Counted from the stretch's first letter, positions 54,802 to 63,818 are shown. The stretch: 64,000 nt of DNA from Nitrospirota bacterium (GCA_021783515.1 JAJXTV010000001.1:156125-220124); one strand, 5' to 3'. Numbers and translations are program-made. The notes: generated by a model from the letters alone, not told the origin.

Positions 54802-55266
54802 ATGAAATACAGAATGATTGCGGTCTCGCTTCTCGCGCTTATCCTCTTCGGAGCGGCCCTGGTGTCACAGGCATCCGAAGACGATATCCAGGAACATCGC
54901 TCCTGTGTCCGCTGCGGCATGGACAGAAAGGCATATGGATACAGCAGGATGATGATCAGATACGAGGACGGCGCGGAGGTCGGAGTCTGCAGCCTCCACT
55001 GCGCCGTCGCGGAAATGAACGCCGAAAAAGGACGCACGGTAAAGTCCCTCCTCGTAGCGGACAGAAATACGAGGGCACTCATCGACGCCGAAAAGGCCTT
55101 TTGGGTCGTCGGGGGAAAGAAGCGCGGCGTCATGACGGCAACGCCGAAGTGGGCCTTCGGGACGGAAGAGGGGGCACGCGCCTTTGTCAGGGCGGACGGC
55201 GGAACCATCGCCACCTGGAAAGAGGTCCTGAAGGCCACGGAGGAAGAACTTGCGCCGGCGAAGTGA
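54802..55266 (+). CDS. NosL-like exported protein
   Basis: 154 residues with a signal peptide ending VSQAS. The NosL pattern is present: CVRCGM (Cys35, Cys38, Met40), SRMMIRYEDGAEVGVCSLHC (Cys63, Cys67), and a C-terminal GTEEGARAFVRADGG. NosL is a copper(I) chaperone-like protein for N2O reductase, but NosL-like proteins occur without nosZ. An AAGGAGG ribosome binding site precedes the ATG. It is the last gene of the exported set and is the main hint of copper. Confidence 0.8.
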   Translation: MKYRMIAVSLLALILFGAALVSQASEDDIQEHRSCVRCGMDRKAYGYSRMMIRYEDGAEVGVCSLHCAVAEMNAEKGRTVKSLLVADRNTRALIDAEKAFWVVGGKKRGVMTATPKWAFGTEEGARAFVRADGGTIATWKEVLKATEEELAPAK

Positions 55267-55318
55267 CCGCGGGATGCGTTGCGACGCCCCATTTTGGTCT
55301 TTCGCCCATTGTTTGATC

Positions 55319-55324
55319 TATAAT
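55319..55324 (+). promoter_or_regulatory. -10 box of mqnE
   Basis: Perfect TATAAT, with TTGGTC 19 nt upstream as a possible -35. It ends 5 nt before the ATG at 55330 (2 nt before ATG 55327). Confidence 0.5.
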
Positions 55325-55326
55325 GA

Positions 55327-56403
55327 ATGATGCTCGAAAGGATACGGTCGAAGGTTCTGGCGGGAGAACGGCTCACAGGAAGAGACGCACTGCGTCTCTT
55401 CGAGACGGACGACATCTTTTCTCTCGGCATGCTCGCCTCGACAGTCGCCGCCAGGAAGAACGGCAAGAGGGCCTATTTCATTCGAAACCGGCATATCAAC
55501 CCTACGAATATCTGTGTCAACCGGTGCCGGTTCTGCGCCTTCAGCAGGTCGAAAGGACAGAAGGGCGCCTTCGAGCTGACGATAGAGGAGATCATCGGGA
55601 AGCTTCGGCCCGAGGTCGAAGCTTCCCGTCCGATTTCCGAGGTGCATGTAGTCGGCGGACTTCATCCCGACTGGCCTTTCACCTATTACCTCGAAATGGT
55701 CCGGGAGATTAAAAGGCAGTTTCCCCGGCTCCATATAAAGGCCTTTACCGCCGTCGAGATCGATTACCTCTCTCGAATCAGCAAGCTCAGCCTCGACAAA
55801 ACATTATCCACACTGAAGCAAAGCGGCCTCGGCTCGATGCCGGGCGGCGGGGCCGAGATATTCGTGCCTTCGGTGAGAAACCGGCTCTGTCCTGAAAAGA
55901 TATCGGGCAGGAGGTGGCTCGAGGTGATGTCGGCGGCGCACAAGGCCGGCATCCGGACGAATGCGACGATGCTCTACGGCCACATAGAAACGGTTGCTGA
56001 CCGTGTCGACCATCTCCTGAAGCTCAGAAGTCTCCAGGACAAGACCGGCGGGTTCCAGGCCTTCATCCCGCTTGCGTACCATCCGAAAAACACGCGCATG
56101 AGAGGAAGGTACACCTCCGGGATCGATGACCTCAAAACAATCGCCGCAAGCCGTCTCGTCCTCGATAATTTCGACCATATAAAGGCCTACTGGATCATGC
56201 TCGGCGAGAAGATCTCCCAGCTCGCCCTCAGATTCGGGGCCGACGACGTCGACGGCACGATCATCGAGGAAAAGATCACACACGCGGCCGGCGGACTTAC
56301 GGCGGAGCAGCTTACGGCTGACCAACTGGTCCATATGATAAAAAAGGCAGGCAGGATTCCGGTCGAACGGGATTCTTTTTACCACAGGGTGCGGCCGGGA
56401 TGA
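55327..56403 (+). CDS. mqnE: Aminofutalosine synthase
   Basis: 358 residues, radical SAM. The [4Fe-4S] Cys are in NICVNRCRFCAF (CxxxCxxC). GGLHPDWPFTYYLEMVREI, SMPGGGAEIF and GGFQAFIPLAYHP are MqnE/MqnC-type motifs; the substitution pattern and its place before mqnC fit MqnE, which joins 3-[(1-carboxyvinyl)oxy]benzoate to SAM in futalosine-dependent menaquinone synthesis. The ATG at 55327 or 55330 has no ribosome binding site. The end overlaps mqnC by 4 nt. Confidence 0.93.
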   Translation: MMLERIRSKVLAGERLTGRDALRLFETDDIFSLGMLASTVAARKNGKRAYFIRNRHINPTNICVNRCRFCAFSRSKGQKGAFELTIEEIIGKLRPEVEASRPISEVHVVGGLHPDWPFTYYLEMVREIKRQFPRLHIKAFTAVEIDYLSRISKLSLDKTLSTLKQSGLGSMPGGGAEIFVPSVRNRLCPEKISGRRWLEVMSAAHKAGIRTNATMLYGHIETVADRVDHLLKLRSLQDKTGGFQAFIPLAYHPKNTRMRGRYTSGIDDLKTIAASRLVLDNFDHIKAYWIMLGEKISQLALRFGADDVDGTIIEEKITHAAGGLTAEQLTADQLVHMIKKAGRIPVERDSFYHRVRPG

Positions 56404-57512
56404 AGCCTCTGAAGCCGGAGGGCCGGGTCACCCGAAAGAAGGCGCTGGCGATGTTGAAAACCGCCGATCTCCTTGAACTCGGCAGCCTTGCCGATCGGAT
56501 GAGAACCGCGCGCCATCCGGAGGGGATCGTCACCTTTGTCGTAGACAGAAATATCAACTACACGAACGTCTGCATCAACCGGTGCCGGTTCTGCGCCTTC
56601 TGGAGGGAGGAGGACTCCCCCGATGCCTACCTGCTCGACAAAGAGACGCTCTTTGCAAAAATCGAAGAGACCCTCGCCCTGGGAGGCACCCAGATACTCA
56701 TACAGGGCGGCCTGCATCCGTCGCTGGACATCGGCTACTACACCGACCTCCTCCGCGCGATCAAAGAAAGGTTCGAGATACACATCCACGGTTTTTCTCC
56801 CCCCGAGATATGTTATATAGCGGATTCGGCCGACCTCACCATCAGAGAGACGCTGGCGGTCCTGAAAGAGGCGGGGCTCGATTCGGTCCCGGGCGGAGGA
56901 GCCGAGGTCCTTTCGGACAGGGTGCGGGAAATCGTAAGTCCGGAGAAGATCCGCTCTTCCCGCTGGCTCGCCGTGATGGAGCAGGCGCACCGCCTGGGGA
57001 TGAGAACAACGGCTACGATGATGTTCGGCGGGATAGAGGAGCCGGAAGACATCATCGAGCACCTCGACGCGATACGGGAGTTGCAGGACAGGACCGGAGG
57101 GTTCACCGCCTTCATCCCGTGGTCGTTTCAGCCGGGAAACACAGAACTCCGTGGGATGTTAAACGCAAAAAATGAAAAATCTGAGAAACATTCAAAATCC
57201 GGGAAAGGCCGTTCGAGCTTTCATCCCGCTACTGCCGTCGAATACCTGAGGGTGCTTGCCCTTTCACGGATCTATCTCGACAATGTCGACAACATCCAGG
57301 CGTCGTGGGTTACCCAGGGGCTGAAGCTTGCCCAGGTCAGTCTGAGATTCGGCGCAAACGACTTCGGGTCGACGATGATCGAGGAGAATGTCGTCGCCTC
57401 GGCGGGGTGCAGCTACAGGGTATCGAAGGACGACATCGTCGGGGCGATCCGGGCGGCCGGCTTCAGGCTGGCCCAGCGCGACACGTACTACCGCCTGCTG
57501 AAGAAATACTAG
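56400..57512 (+). CDS. mqnC: Dehypoxanthine futalosine cyclase
   Basis: 370 residues, radical SAM. YTNVCINRCRFCAF carries the cluster Cys; GGTQILIQGGLHPSLDIGYY, SVPGGGAEVLSDRVRE and GGFTAFIPWSFQPGNTEL are MqnC signatures. It forms the cyclised intermediate after hypoxanthine removal in the same pathway as mqnE. A Lys/Ser/Glu-rich stretch of about 15 residues (near 257-273) before ATAVEYLRV looks like a small insertion in a surface loop. Confidence 0.93.
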   Translation: MKPLKPEGRVTRKKALAMLKTADLLELGSLADRMRTARHPEGIVTFVVDRNINYTNVCINRCRFCAFWREEDSPDAYLLDKETLFAKIEETLALGGTQILIQGGLHPSLDIGYYTDLLRAIKERFEIHIHGFSPPEICYIADSADLTIRETLAVLKEAGLDSVPGGGAEVLSDRVREIVSPEKIRSSRWLAVMEQAHRLGMRTTATMMFGGIEEPEDIIEHLDAIRELQDRTGGFTAFIPWSFQPGNTELRGMLNAKNEKSEKHSKSGKGRSSFHPATAVEYLRVLALSRIYLDNVDNIQASWVTQGLKLAQVSLRFGANDFGSTMIEENVVASAGCSYRVSKDDIVGAIRAAGFRLAQRDTYYRLLKKY

Positions 57513-57952
57513 AACCGCACTTCGTCCCGGTGGGTGAAGCCCTTCCGGTAGTCGAGGAAGAAGCCGGCGACCGGCTCGATCCTCACAAATACCATATCGG
57601 GGTTCGGAGGAAAACCGGCCAGCGCCGGGAATTTTCCGACGAGCAGGTCCATAGCCTGCCTGATGTCCTTCTGCTCCGAAAGGATAGACGCCCGCCCTTC
57701 GATCTGGACGCCCTGGATCCGCATCCAGTCGTCATAGTCTTCGTCGACCGCATAGGAAACATGGCAGTTCTTCATGATGTTCTGGGCCTTCCTCGTCGTG
57801 CGCAGCGTGCCGAAGTAGACCGTTGCGCCGTCGGAGGCATACTCGACGGTGTGGGCGAGGGGTCTTCCGTCAAGCGTCGCCGTCGCAAGGGTCATCTTTC
57901 GGTGGCCCTTGAGGTAATCCGAAATCTTGCTCCTTACCTCTTCGTCGTTCAT
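57509..57952 (-). CDS. Pyridoxamine-phosphate-oxidase-fold flavoprotein
   Basis: About 147 residues. KMTLATATLDGRPLAHTVEY and VYFGTLRTTRKAQNIMKNCHVSY follow the split-barrel PPOX fold that binds FMN or F420; VQIEGRASIL and FVRIEPVAGFFLDY complete it. AAGGAG lies 7 nt before the ATG at 57952; a longer frame upstream is not supported. Substrate unknown. It is convergent with mqnC (4-nt overlap at the ends) and has its own promoter. Confidence 0.85.
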   Translation of the reverse strand: MNDEEVRSKISDYLKGHRKMTLATATLDGRPLAHTVEYASDGATVYFGTLRTTRKAQNIMKNCHVSYAVDEDYDDWMRIQGVQIEGRASILSEQKDIRQAMDLLVGKFPALAGFPPNPDMVFVRIEPVAGFFLDYRKGFTHRDEVRF

Positions 57953-57993
57953 GGCATGCTCCTTCAACACAGCGCGGGTAGCTCCTTGCTTGC

Positions 57994-58022
57994 AGTATAG
58001 GACGAACCAGGGCCTATTGCAA
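57994..58022 (-). promoter_or_regulatory. Promoter of the PPOX-fold gene
   Basis: Minus-strand TTGCAA (58017-58022), 17-nt spacer, TATACT (57994-57999), with a leader of about 35 nt carrying AAGGAG. Confidence 0.6.
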
Positions 58023-58068
58023 TGAGTGGTTTCTGCAGCCGGGCGGGTTGCCAACTGCTGACAGACCC

Positions 58069-58097
58069 TTGCCTCGTATGTTTAAATACCATACAAT
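58069..58097 (+). promoter_or_regulatory. Promoter of the thioredoxin-reductase-like gene
   Basis: TTGCCT (58069-58074), 17-nt spacer, TACAAT (58092-58097), then AAGGAGG before the ATG at 58124. Confidence 0.55.
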
Positions 58098-58123
58098 GTG
58101 TTCATCCTCACCAAGGAGGTCTC

Positions 58124-59071
58124 ATGACTGACACGGACAATATATATGACGTAATCATCATAGGGGGAGGCCCCGGCGGGCTCGCTGCAGCGCAATATGC
58201 GTCGAGGGCCAAGCTCAGGACGGTTGTCCTCGATAAGTCCGCGACGGCGGGCGCGCTCGCCTACACGGGTCACATAGAAAATTATCCCGGCGTGATCGGT
58301 CCCGTGTCGGGCAAGGAACTCCTCGACATCTTCCGCAAACAGGCTGTCGGCTTCGGCGCCGAGTACGTCGAGGCCCAGGTCGTTGGCGTAAAGCTCGACG
58401 GAGAGATAAAGGAAGTCTTCACACTGGATAAAAACTACCGCGGGAAGGCCGTGATCATCGCGACCGGTTCAATGGGCAGAAAGCCGACGATCAAAGGCGA
58501 GGCCGAGTTCCTCGGCAGGGGCGTCAGTTATTGCGCCGTCTGCGATGCCGCCTTCTTCAAGGGCAAGACGGTCTGCGTCATCGGGAACTCCGAGGAGGCG
58601 GTGAAAGAGGCAGGCTACCTCACGAGGTTTGCCGAAACAGTGTATCTGATATCGCCGACCCCGAAGGTGAAGGTCGAAAACCATCCGGCGCTCGAGGCGT
58701 CCAATCTCAAGCCGGTTTTGGGGAGCACGGTCGTCGCGATAGAAGGCAACGAGTCCGTCGAAAAAATCCGGGTGAGCGGGCCCGACAAAAAAGAGAGCGA
58801 GATCCCTCTTGACGGCGTCTTCGTCTACATACAGGGCAGCAGGCCGATCATCGACTATCTGTACGGGTCCGTCGAATTGACCGAGGACGAATGCATCGAC
58901 ATCAACAGGATGATGGAGACTCCGCTGCCCGGGGTATTTGCGGCGGGCGACGTCACCTGTACAGAGGTGAGACAGGTCGTCACCGCAGTATCAGGTGGCT
59001 GTGTGGCGGCGCTTTCGGCCGAAAAATACCTCCACCACCGCACGAGACGCAGATCCGACTGGGGTAAATAG
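58124..59071 (+). CDS. Thioredoxin-reductase-like FAD oxidoreductase
   Basis: 315 residues. FAD loop IIGGGPGGLAAAQYASRA, the redox pair YCAVC in SYCAVCDAAFF, the second dinucleotide loop VCVIGNSEEAVKEAGYL, and GVFAAGDVT near the C-terminus. These are the TrxB family motifs. The second loop has GNSEEA instead of the usual GGGDSA, so NADPH use is uncertain; ferredoxin- or other-donor forms are known. AAGGAGGTCTC precedes the ATG. Converges with the sensor kinase gene. Confidence 0.9.
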   Translation: MTDTDNIYDVIIIGGGPGGLAAAQYASRAKLRTVVLDKSATAGALAYTGHIENYPGVIGPVSGKELLDIFRKQAVGFGAEYVEAQVVGVKLDGEIKEVFTLDKNYRGKAVIIATGSMGRKPTIKGEAEFLGRGVSYCAVCDAAFFKGKTVCVIGNSEEAVKEAGYLTRFAETVYLISPTPKVKVENHPALEASNLKPVLGSTVVAIEGNESVEKIRVSGPDKKESEIPLDGVFVYIQGSRPIIDYLYGSVELTEDECIDINRMMETPLPGVFAAGDVTCTEVRQVVTAVSGGCVAALSAEKYLHHRTRRRSDWGK

Positions 59072-59090
59072 CCCTCGCCGGGTCCGCGCT

Positions 59091-60833
59091 CTATGCCTGA
59101 GCCGCGTCCTCGCCGGCCGTAACGGGGAAGTAGAGCGCCGCAGAGGTGCCCTCCCCCCGTGCGCTTTCGATACGAAGAAAGCCGCCGTGGTCCTCCATGA
59201 TCTTCTTGACGATCGGCAGCCCCAGCCCCGTCCCTTTGGGAGCGATCTTGGTCGTATAGAAAGGCTCCAGCACCAGCTTCTGCCTCTCCTCGGGAATCCC
59301 TTCTCCCGTGTCCGCGATCTTCAGCGCAACATACCGCAGCCCCCTTACTGTCTCGGCAGAGACACCCACCGTCAGTCTCCCCCCGTGGGGCATCGCCTCC
59401 ACCGCATTCGCCAGCAGATGCCCGATCGCCTCTTCAGCGAGACGCCGGTCGGCAGCGACCACAGGTACCTCTTCATAAGACCGCACAACCCCGATTGACT
59501 GGTCCCTGCAGCGCTCCTCATGAGCCTTTACCACGGCCTCCGCAACATCGGCAAGGCCGACCCGTGTCCGGAGCAGGTTCCCCCCGCGGGAAAGGGTGAT
59601 CACGTTCTTCAATATCTTCTCGAGCCGGTCCACCTCCGCGACGATGGATTCCGCATATTCCCTTTCCGGGACTCCTTCGGGCAGCTTCCTCTGCAGTCTT
59701 CTGGCGAAGCCGCCGACCGAGGTAAGCGGATTGCGCATCCCGTCGGCGATGCTTGCGGTAACGCGGCCGAGGGCCGAATATTTTTCGGCCTCGGAGAGCT
59801 GCTCGCGCAGATGCTGCCGCTCCCGGTCGGCCAGAGAGCGCTCGATGACGCCTGCCAGGGTATCGGCCGCCGCCGTGAGAAATATCTCCTCGTCGCCGAG
59901 TCTCCTGTGCCCCTCGCGGAGGAAGAGCGTGACCACCCCGAGGGCGCGGCCTCCCGAGACGATGGGGACACAGTAGTGTCCATGCGGAAAATCGTCCCGG
60001 TAGACGATCTCGTGGCGTTCGTCCACGCAGTCCGCAAAGACCGGCATACAGGTGGACGCGGCAAGGCCGCAGAGACATTTTCCAAAGGCGACGCGCTCGC
60101 AGGGCTGATTGCCCTCCGGCCTGTTTTTCGGCGCCTTCAGGACGAGCACCTGCGGCTCGTCTTCCACAAGATAGATATAACCTTTCGATTCGAGGGCGAG
60201 ATCGGGAATCGTGAGGATGAGATCGAGCACCCGGTCCATCTGCTCCTCGATCGGGACAGGCTCGAGCGCGATCTTGAGGATAGAGCTGATCACGCTCTGG
60301 ATAAGGTAGTTTCTCTCTATCTGTTTTTCGGTCTTCCGGATCTCCGTGATGTCTCTCACCGCGGCGATGGCAAGGATATTTCCTCCGCTTTCGACCGGGC
60401 TGAGACTGATGTCCGCAGGAAACTCCGTGCCGTCCTTCTTCAGGCCGTAGATGGCGAGGCCCGACCCCATCGACCTGGCGTGCGGATTGCCGAAATACTC
60501 CCGTAGATGGGCGAGATGTCCCCCGCGGAAGCGTTCGGGGATAAGGACCTCTATCTGCCTGCCGGCAAGTTCATCCCTTCCGTAGCCGAAGACCCTTTCG
60601 ACCTGCGCGTTATGGAGGACTATCCTGCCTTCCCGGTCGACATACAGAAGCGCATCGGGCGCCGATTCGAGCAGTTTCTCGTAGCGGTCCCTGGCTTCAA
60701 GATAATCCCGCCGGCAGACGTCGATCTCCTCGAAGCCCATGCGCTCCGGCTGCGTCTCTGCGTGAGGTTCTCCCCGCGCGATAAGACGATCTGCCTCGGC
60801 GCCCTCGGGATCTTCCTGCTGAAAACGGTCCAT
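59091..60833 (-). CDS. PAS-GAF sensor kinase with a degenerate H-box
   Basis: 580 residues: PAS domain (about 50-165), a Cys-rich GAF domain (about 190-345; FGKCLCGLAAS), a dimerisation helix pair and an HATPase domain (about 455-570; N-box LLANAVEA, GEGIPEER, GTGLGLPIVKKI). The H-box reads SIADGMRNPLTS: the phospho-acceptor His is Asp364 (codon GAC) and the next Glu is Gly, so normal autophosphorylation should not occur. No membrane helix is seen, so it is probably cytoplasmic. No cognate regulator gene is adjacent. A TAGAAT -10 ends 6 nt before the ATG. Confidence 0.85.
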   Translation of the reverse strand: MDRFQQEDPEGAEADRLIARGEPHAETQPERMGFEEIDVCRRDYLEARDRYEKLLESAPDALLYVDREGRIVLHNAQVERVFGYGRDELAGRQIEVLIPERFRGGHLAHLREYFGNPHARSMGSGLAIYGLKKDGTEFPADISLSPVESGGNILAIAAVRDITEIRKTEKQIERNYLIQSVISSILKIALEPVPIEEQMDRVLDLILTIPDLALESKGYIYLVEDEPQVLVLKAPKNRPEGNQPCERVAFGKCLCGLAASTCMPVFADCVDERHEIVYRDDFPHGHYCVPIVSGGRALGVVTLFLREGHRRLGDEEIFLTAAADTLAGVIERSLADRERQHLREQLSEAEKYSALGRVTASIADGMRNPLTSVGGFARRLQRKLPEGVPEREYAESIVAEVDRLEKILKNVITLSRGGNLLRTRVGLADVAEAVVKAHEERCRDQSIGVVRSYEEVPVVAADRRLAEEAIGHLLANAVEAMPHGGRLTVGVSAETVRGLRYVALKIADTGEGIPEERQKLVLEPFYTTKIAPKGTGLGLPIVKKIMEDHGGFLRIESARGEGTSAALYFPVTAGEDAAQA

Positions 60834-60839
60834 GAAATA

Positions 60840-60848
60840 ATTCTACCA
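60840..60848 (-). promoter_or_regulatory. Extended -10 promoter of the PAS-GAF gene
   Basis: Minus-strand TGG followed by TAGAAT, 6 nt before the ATG at 60833; no Shine-Dalgarno sequence. Confidence 0.4.
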
Positions 60849-60910
60849 TACGCGGGAGACACCGACCGTGGAGCGCGTCCCCAGATATAGGGTTACCGCT
60901 GTCAGTGCCC

Positions 60911-63493
60911 TCAGTTGTCCCCTGAGAGCAGCCCCCGCAGTACCGAGCTTACCTCCTGCACGGTAAAAGGCTTCTTCATTACCGCCGAAAATCCGTAGTG
61001 TTGATAGTCCGCCATCACCGGGTCATCGGAATAGCCGCTCGAGACGACGGCCTTCACCCCGGGGTCGACGGCGCGCAGCTCCCGGACCGTCTCTCTTCCC
61101 CCCATCCCTCCGGGGATAGTCAGGTCCATAATTACGGCATCAAATTTCCGGCCGGAATCGAGGGACTGCCGGTATTGTGCGATCACCTCCTTGCCGTCCT
61201 TTACAGACGAGGTCTCATACCCCAACCGGGAGAGCATCGCAGTGAGAACGGACGTGACTATCTCGTCGTCGTCCATGATGAGGATGCGCCCCGAGCCGCT
61301 GCTGACTGCAGTCGTCTCCTCCGCCTCGACATCGCCGTCCTTCCCGACGGCTGGCAGACGCACCGTAAAAACCGTTCCCTGCCCGAGCCGTGATTCGGCT
61401 GAAATGTCGCCGCCATGATTGCGTATGATGGAATACACGACTGCAAGCCCCAGCCCGCTGCCGGTCGGCTTGGTGGTAAAATAGGGATCGAAGATCTTGG
61501 CAATATGCTCTGGAGGGATTCCGATACCGGTGTCGGAGACGGTAATGCAAATAGAATCTCCGGCCCGAAGTCCCGACGAGGTATCCGCCTCGAGCCGCTC
61601 GTCCCTTGCTGGGACGTGTACGGCCCCGCCGTCGGGCAGCGCCTGGCAGGCGTTGATGACCAGATTGTTTATCACCTGTATGATCTGCCCCTGGTCGGCC
61701 TCTATCGGGGAAAGGCCGGCGTCGATATCGATCTTCATCGTCGCCTTGCTGCCCCGCGCCGCGAAGGTCGCCGCGTCCCGAATCAGTTTTCCCGGCGCTA
61801 TCTTCTTCTTCACCGGAGCACCGCCCCGCGAGAAGGTGAGGAGCTGGTGGGTCAGATCCCGTGCATGAACAGCCGCCCGCTCGGCCTCCTCCAGCCTAAT
61901 GCTCAGAGGATTGTCGGGTTCGAGTCCCATCTTGGCAAGCGACAGGTTGCCCATGATCCCCGTCAGGATATTATTGAAGTCATGAGCGATTCCGCCCGCA
62001 AGGATTCCAAGCGATTCGAGCTTCTGCGTTCTCAACAGATCCGCCTCCGTCTTCTTCCGGCTGGAAATATCGACCAGAATTCCCCTTAGTCCCACGATCG
62101 CCCCGTTGTGTTCGATCGGACTCGAATGCACAACGCAGGGGAAAACCGAACCGTCTTTCCTCAGTGCAAGATATTCCGACTGTTCGGTCCGTTCGCCACG
62201 CAGGCGGGCTCCGAAATTCCGAACGGCCCGTTCGGCGTCTTCCTCTGCTATTACGTCGGTGACCTTCACCCCTTGCATCGCGTCGTCTTCCGTATACGCG
62301 AACATGGAGAGTGCAGTCTTGTTGATATAGGTAAATCTGCCCGAGGAATCGGTCTCAAAAACGGCCTGGGGCAGGGAATCGGCCAGGGCACGGAACCGCT
62401 GCTCGCTTTCCGCCAGGGCCTTCTGCTGGTTATCGAACTGGAGCAGCATACCGTTAAAGGTCCGCGAAAGGACGCCGATTTCGTCGTCGCTGTCGACCCC
62501 AACCATCCTCTCATCCCCCTGCTTCCGGGGAAGTTCCCTGACGTGCCGTGTAAGCAACGCAAGCGGCCTTGTAAACCGATCCACGAGAAACCACGTCGAC
62601 AAAAAAATACCGACTATTCCGGCAGCGGCGACGAAGAAGAAATATCTCATCGCTCTCTGCATCGGAGCGAATGCTTCGGCCTTCGGGTAATTGGCGGCCA
62701 GGATCCACCTGTTCACCGCAAGCCTCTTGAATGTCGCAAGCAGATCCATCCCGAGGTAGTTCACGGTGTCGTCCGTCCCCTGGAAATCGTCGTTGATGAC
62801 GCGGTCGTACAGCCGGTTCATGCCGGGCGTGATCTGTTTAAATATCCTCTCCTTACGGGGATGGATGATCACCGTCCTGTCTGCCGTCGTCAGATAGAGA
62901 TATCCCGTGCTGCCGATCCGTATCTTCGCTATCCTGCCCAGGACATTATCCTTGGTCAGGTCGAGGCTGCCCACAAGAATACCGGTCATCACGCCCCTCC
63001 TGCCGAAGACCGGGGCGGTCATCATCACCGCGGCATGCCCGTGCATCTGTGAGGAACGGTACGGGTCGGTGATCACCGGCTTTTTCATCGCGACCGTCTC
63101 CTTGATATAGGAGCGGTACGAAAAGTCCATGCCCCGCCTGTTGGTGGTGTTCGGCGATTCGGCGATCTCGATACCAAGCGGACTGAACAGTCCGATATGG
63201 TTATCGAAAATCGCCAGAAGTCCAACCCGGCTGTCAAGATAGCGTTGTGCTTCAGCAGAATTCCGGAGGGCCGCGTCCGGGACCGCCCGGGCGTTGGCGA
63301 CCAGTTGTGCCTGCGCGGCCAGGAGCGTCTTGTCTATATCGTTGGCCAGCAGTCCCACAATCGTATCCTGGCTCGACGAAATGGCGTACTTAAACTGCTC
63401 CTCATAGTGGAAAAAGGAGATGAAGGCCAGCAGGGCCATCAACAGAGTCAGCAGACCCGAAACCGAAATCGTTATCTTCGTTCGGAGGCTCAT
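60911..63493 (-). CDS. Hybrid sensor histidine kinase (dCache-HAMP-PAS-HK-REC)
   Basis: 860 residues. Two helices (about 8-28 and 283-303) flank a periplasmic dCache-type sensor (FSYRSYIKET, VSLDL-like region, GSTGYLYLTTADRTVIIHP). HAMP (about 304-356), PAS (about 365-480), kinase core with H504 in GGIAHDFNNIL, HATPase with GTGIGIPPEH-like and GSGLGLAVVYSI, and a C-terminal receiver (about 736-855) with Asp790 in VIMDLTIPGG and Lys in MKKPF. A full hybrid kinase; the ligand is unknown. GGAGGAG precedes the ATG. Confidence 0.93.
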   Translation of the reverse strand: MSLRTKITISVSGLLTLLMALLAFISFFHYEEQFKYAISSSQDTIVGLLANDIDKTLLAAQAQLVANARAVPDAALRNSAEAQRYLDSRVGLLAIFDNHIGLFSPLGIEIAESPNTTNRRGMDFSYRSYIKETVAMKKPVITDPYRSSQMHGHAAVMMTAPVFGRRGVMTGILVGSLDLTKDNVLGRIAKIRIGSTGYLYLTTADRTVIIHPRKERIFKQITPGMNRLYDRVINDDFQGTDDTVNYLGMDLLATFKRLAVNRWILAANYPKAEAFAPMQRAMRYFFFVAAAGIVGIFLSTWFLVDRFTRPLALLTRHVRELPRKQGDERMVGVDSDDEIGVLSRTFNGMLLQFDNQQKALAESEQRFRALADSLPQAVFETDSSGRFTYINKTALSMFAYTEDDAMQGVKVTDVIAEEDAERAVRNFGARLRGERTEQSEYLALRKDGSVFPCVVHSSPIEHNGAIVGLRGILVDISSRKKTEADLLRTQKLESLGILAGGIAHDFNNILTGIMGNLSLAKMGLEPDNPLSIRLEEAERAAVHARDLTHQLLTFSRGGAPVKKKIAPGKLIRDAATFAARGSKATMKIDIDAGLSPIEADQGQIIQVINNLVINACQALPDGGAVHVPARDERLEADTSSGLRAGDSICITVSDTGIGIPPEHIAKIFDPYFTTKPTGSGLGLAVVYSIIRNHGGDISAESRLGQGTVFTVRLPAVGKDGDVEAEETTAVSSGSGRILIMDDDEIVTSVLTAMLSRLGYETSSVKDGKEVIAQYRQSLDSGRKFDAVIMDLTIPGGMGGRETVRELRAVDPGVKAVVSSGYSDDPVMADYQHYGFSAVMKKPFTVQEVSSVLRGLLSGDN

Positions 63494-63661
63494 CCCCGTC
63501 TCCTCCCGCAGCCGAGTTGCGGGGATGTATCCCTTCTGGCGGGTTGAACGACCGGAAGAATGCCCAATGGACTTTGCAGGAAGAGAGGTCTATCTCCCAT
63601 GTGGCATTATACCATGCCGCAAATTGGGAGCATACTGCAGCCGGCATGCTCCCGGGAACAA
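63494..63661 (-). promoter_or_regulatory. Leader region of the hybrid kinase gene
   Basis: An extended -10 (TGG-TATAAT, about 63606-63614) lies about 110 nt upstream of the ATG. A CCCGCA...TGCGGG hairpin (63509-63527) ends just before the ribosome binding site and may affect translation. No riboswitch family recognised. Confidence 0.4.
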
Positions 63662-63662
63662 C

Positions 63663-63693
63663 AAAAAAGGCCCGGTCGTTTCAACCGGGCCTT
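63663..63693 (-). terminator. rRNA operon terminator
   Basis: 10-bp stem AAGGCCCGGT / ACCGGGCCTT with a 7-nt loop and a run of six U on the minus strand, just past the 5S gene. Confidence 0.92.
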
Positions 63694-63702
63694 CTATTAT
63701 AA

Positions 63703-63818
<116 letters not shown>

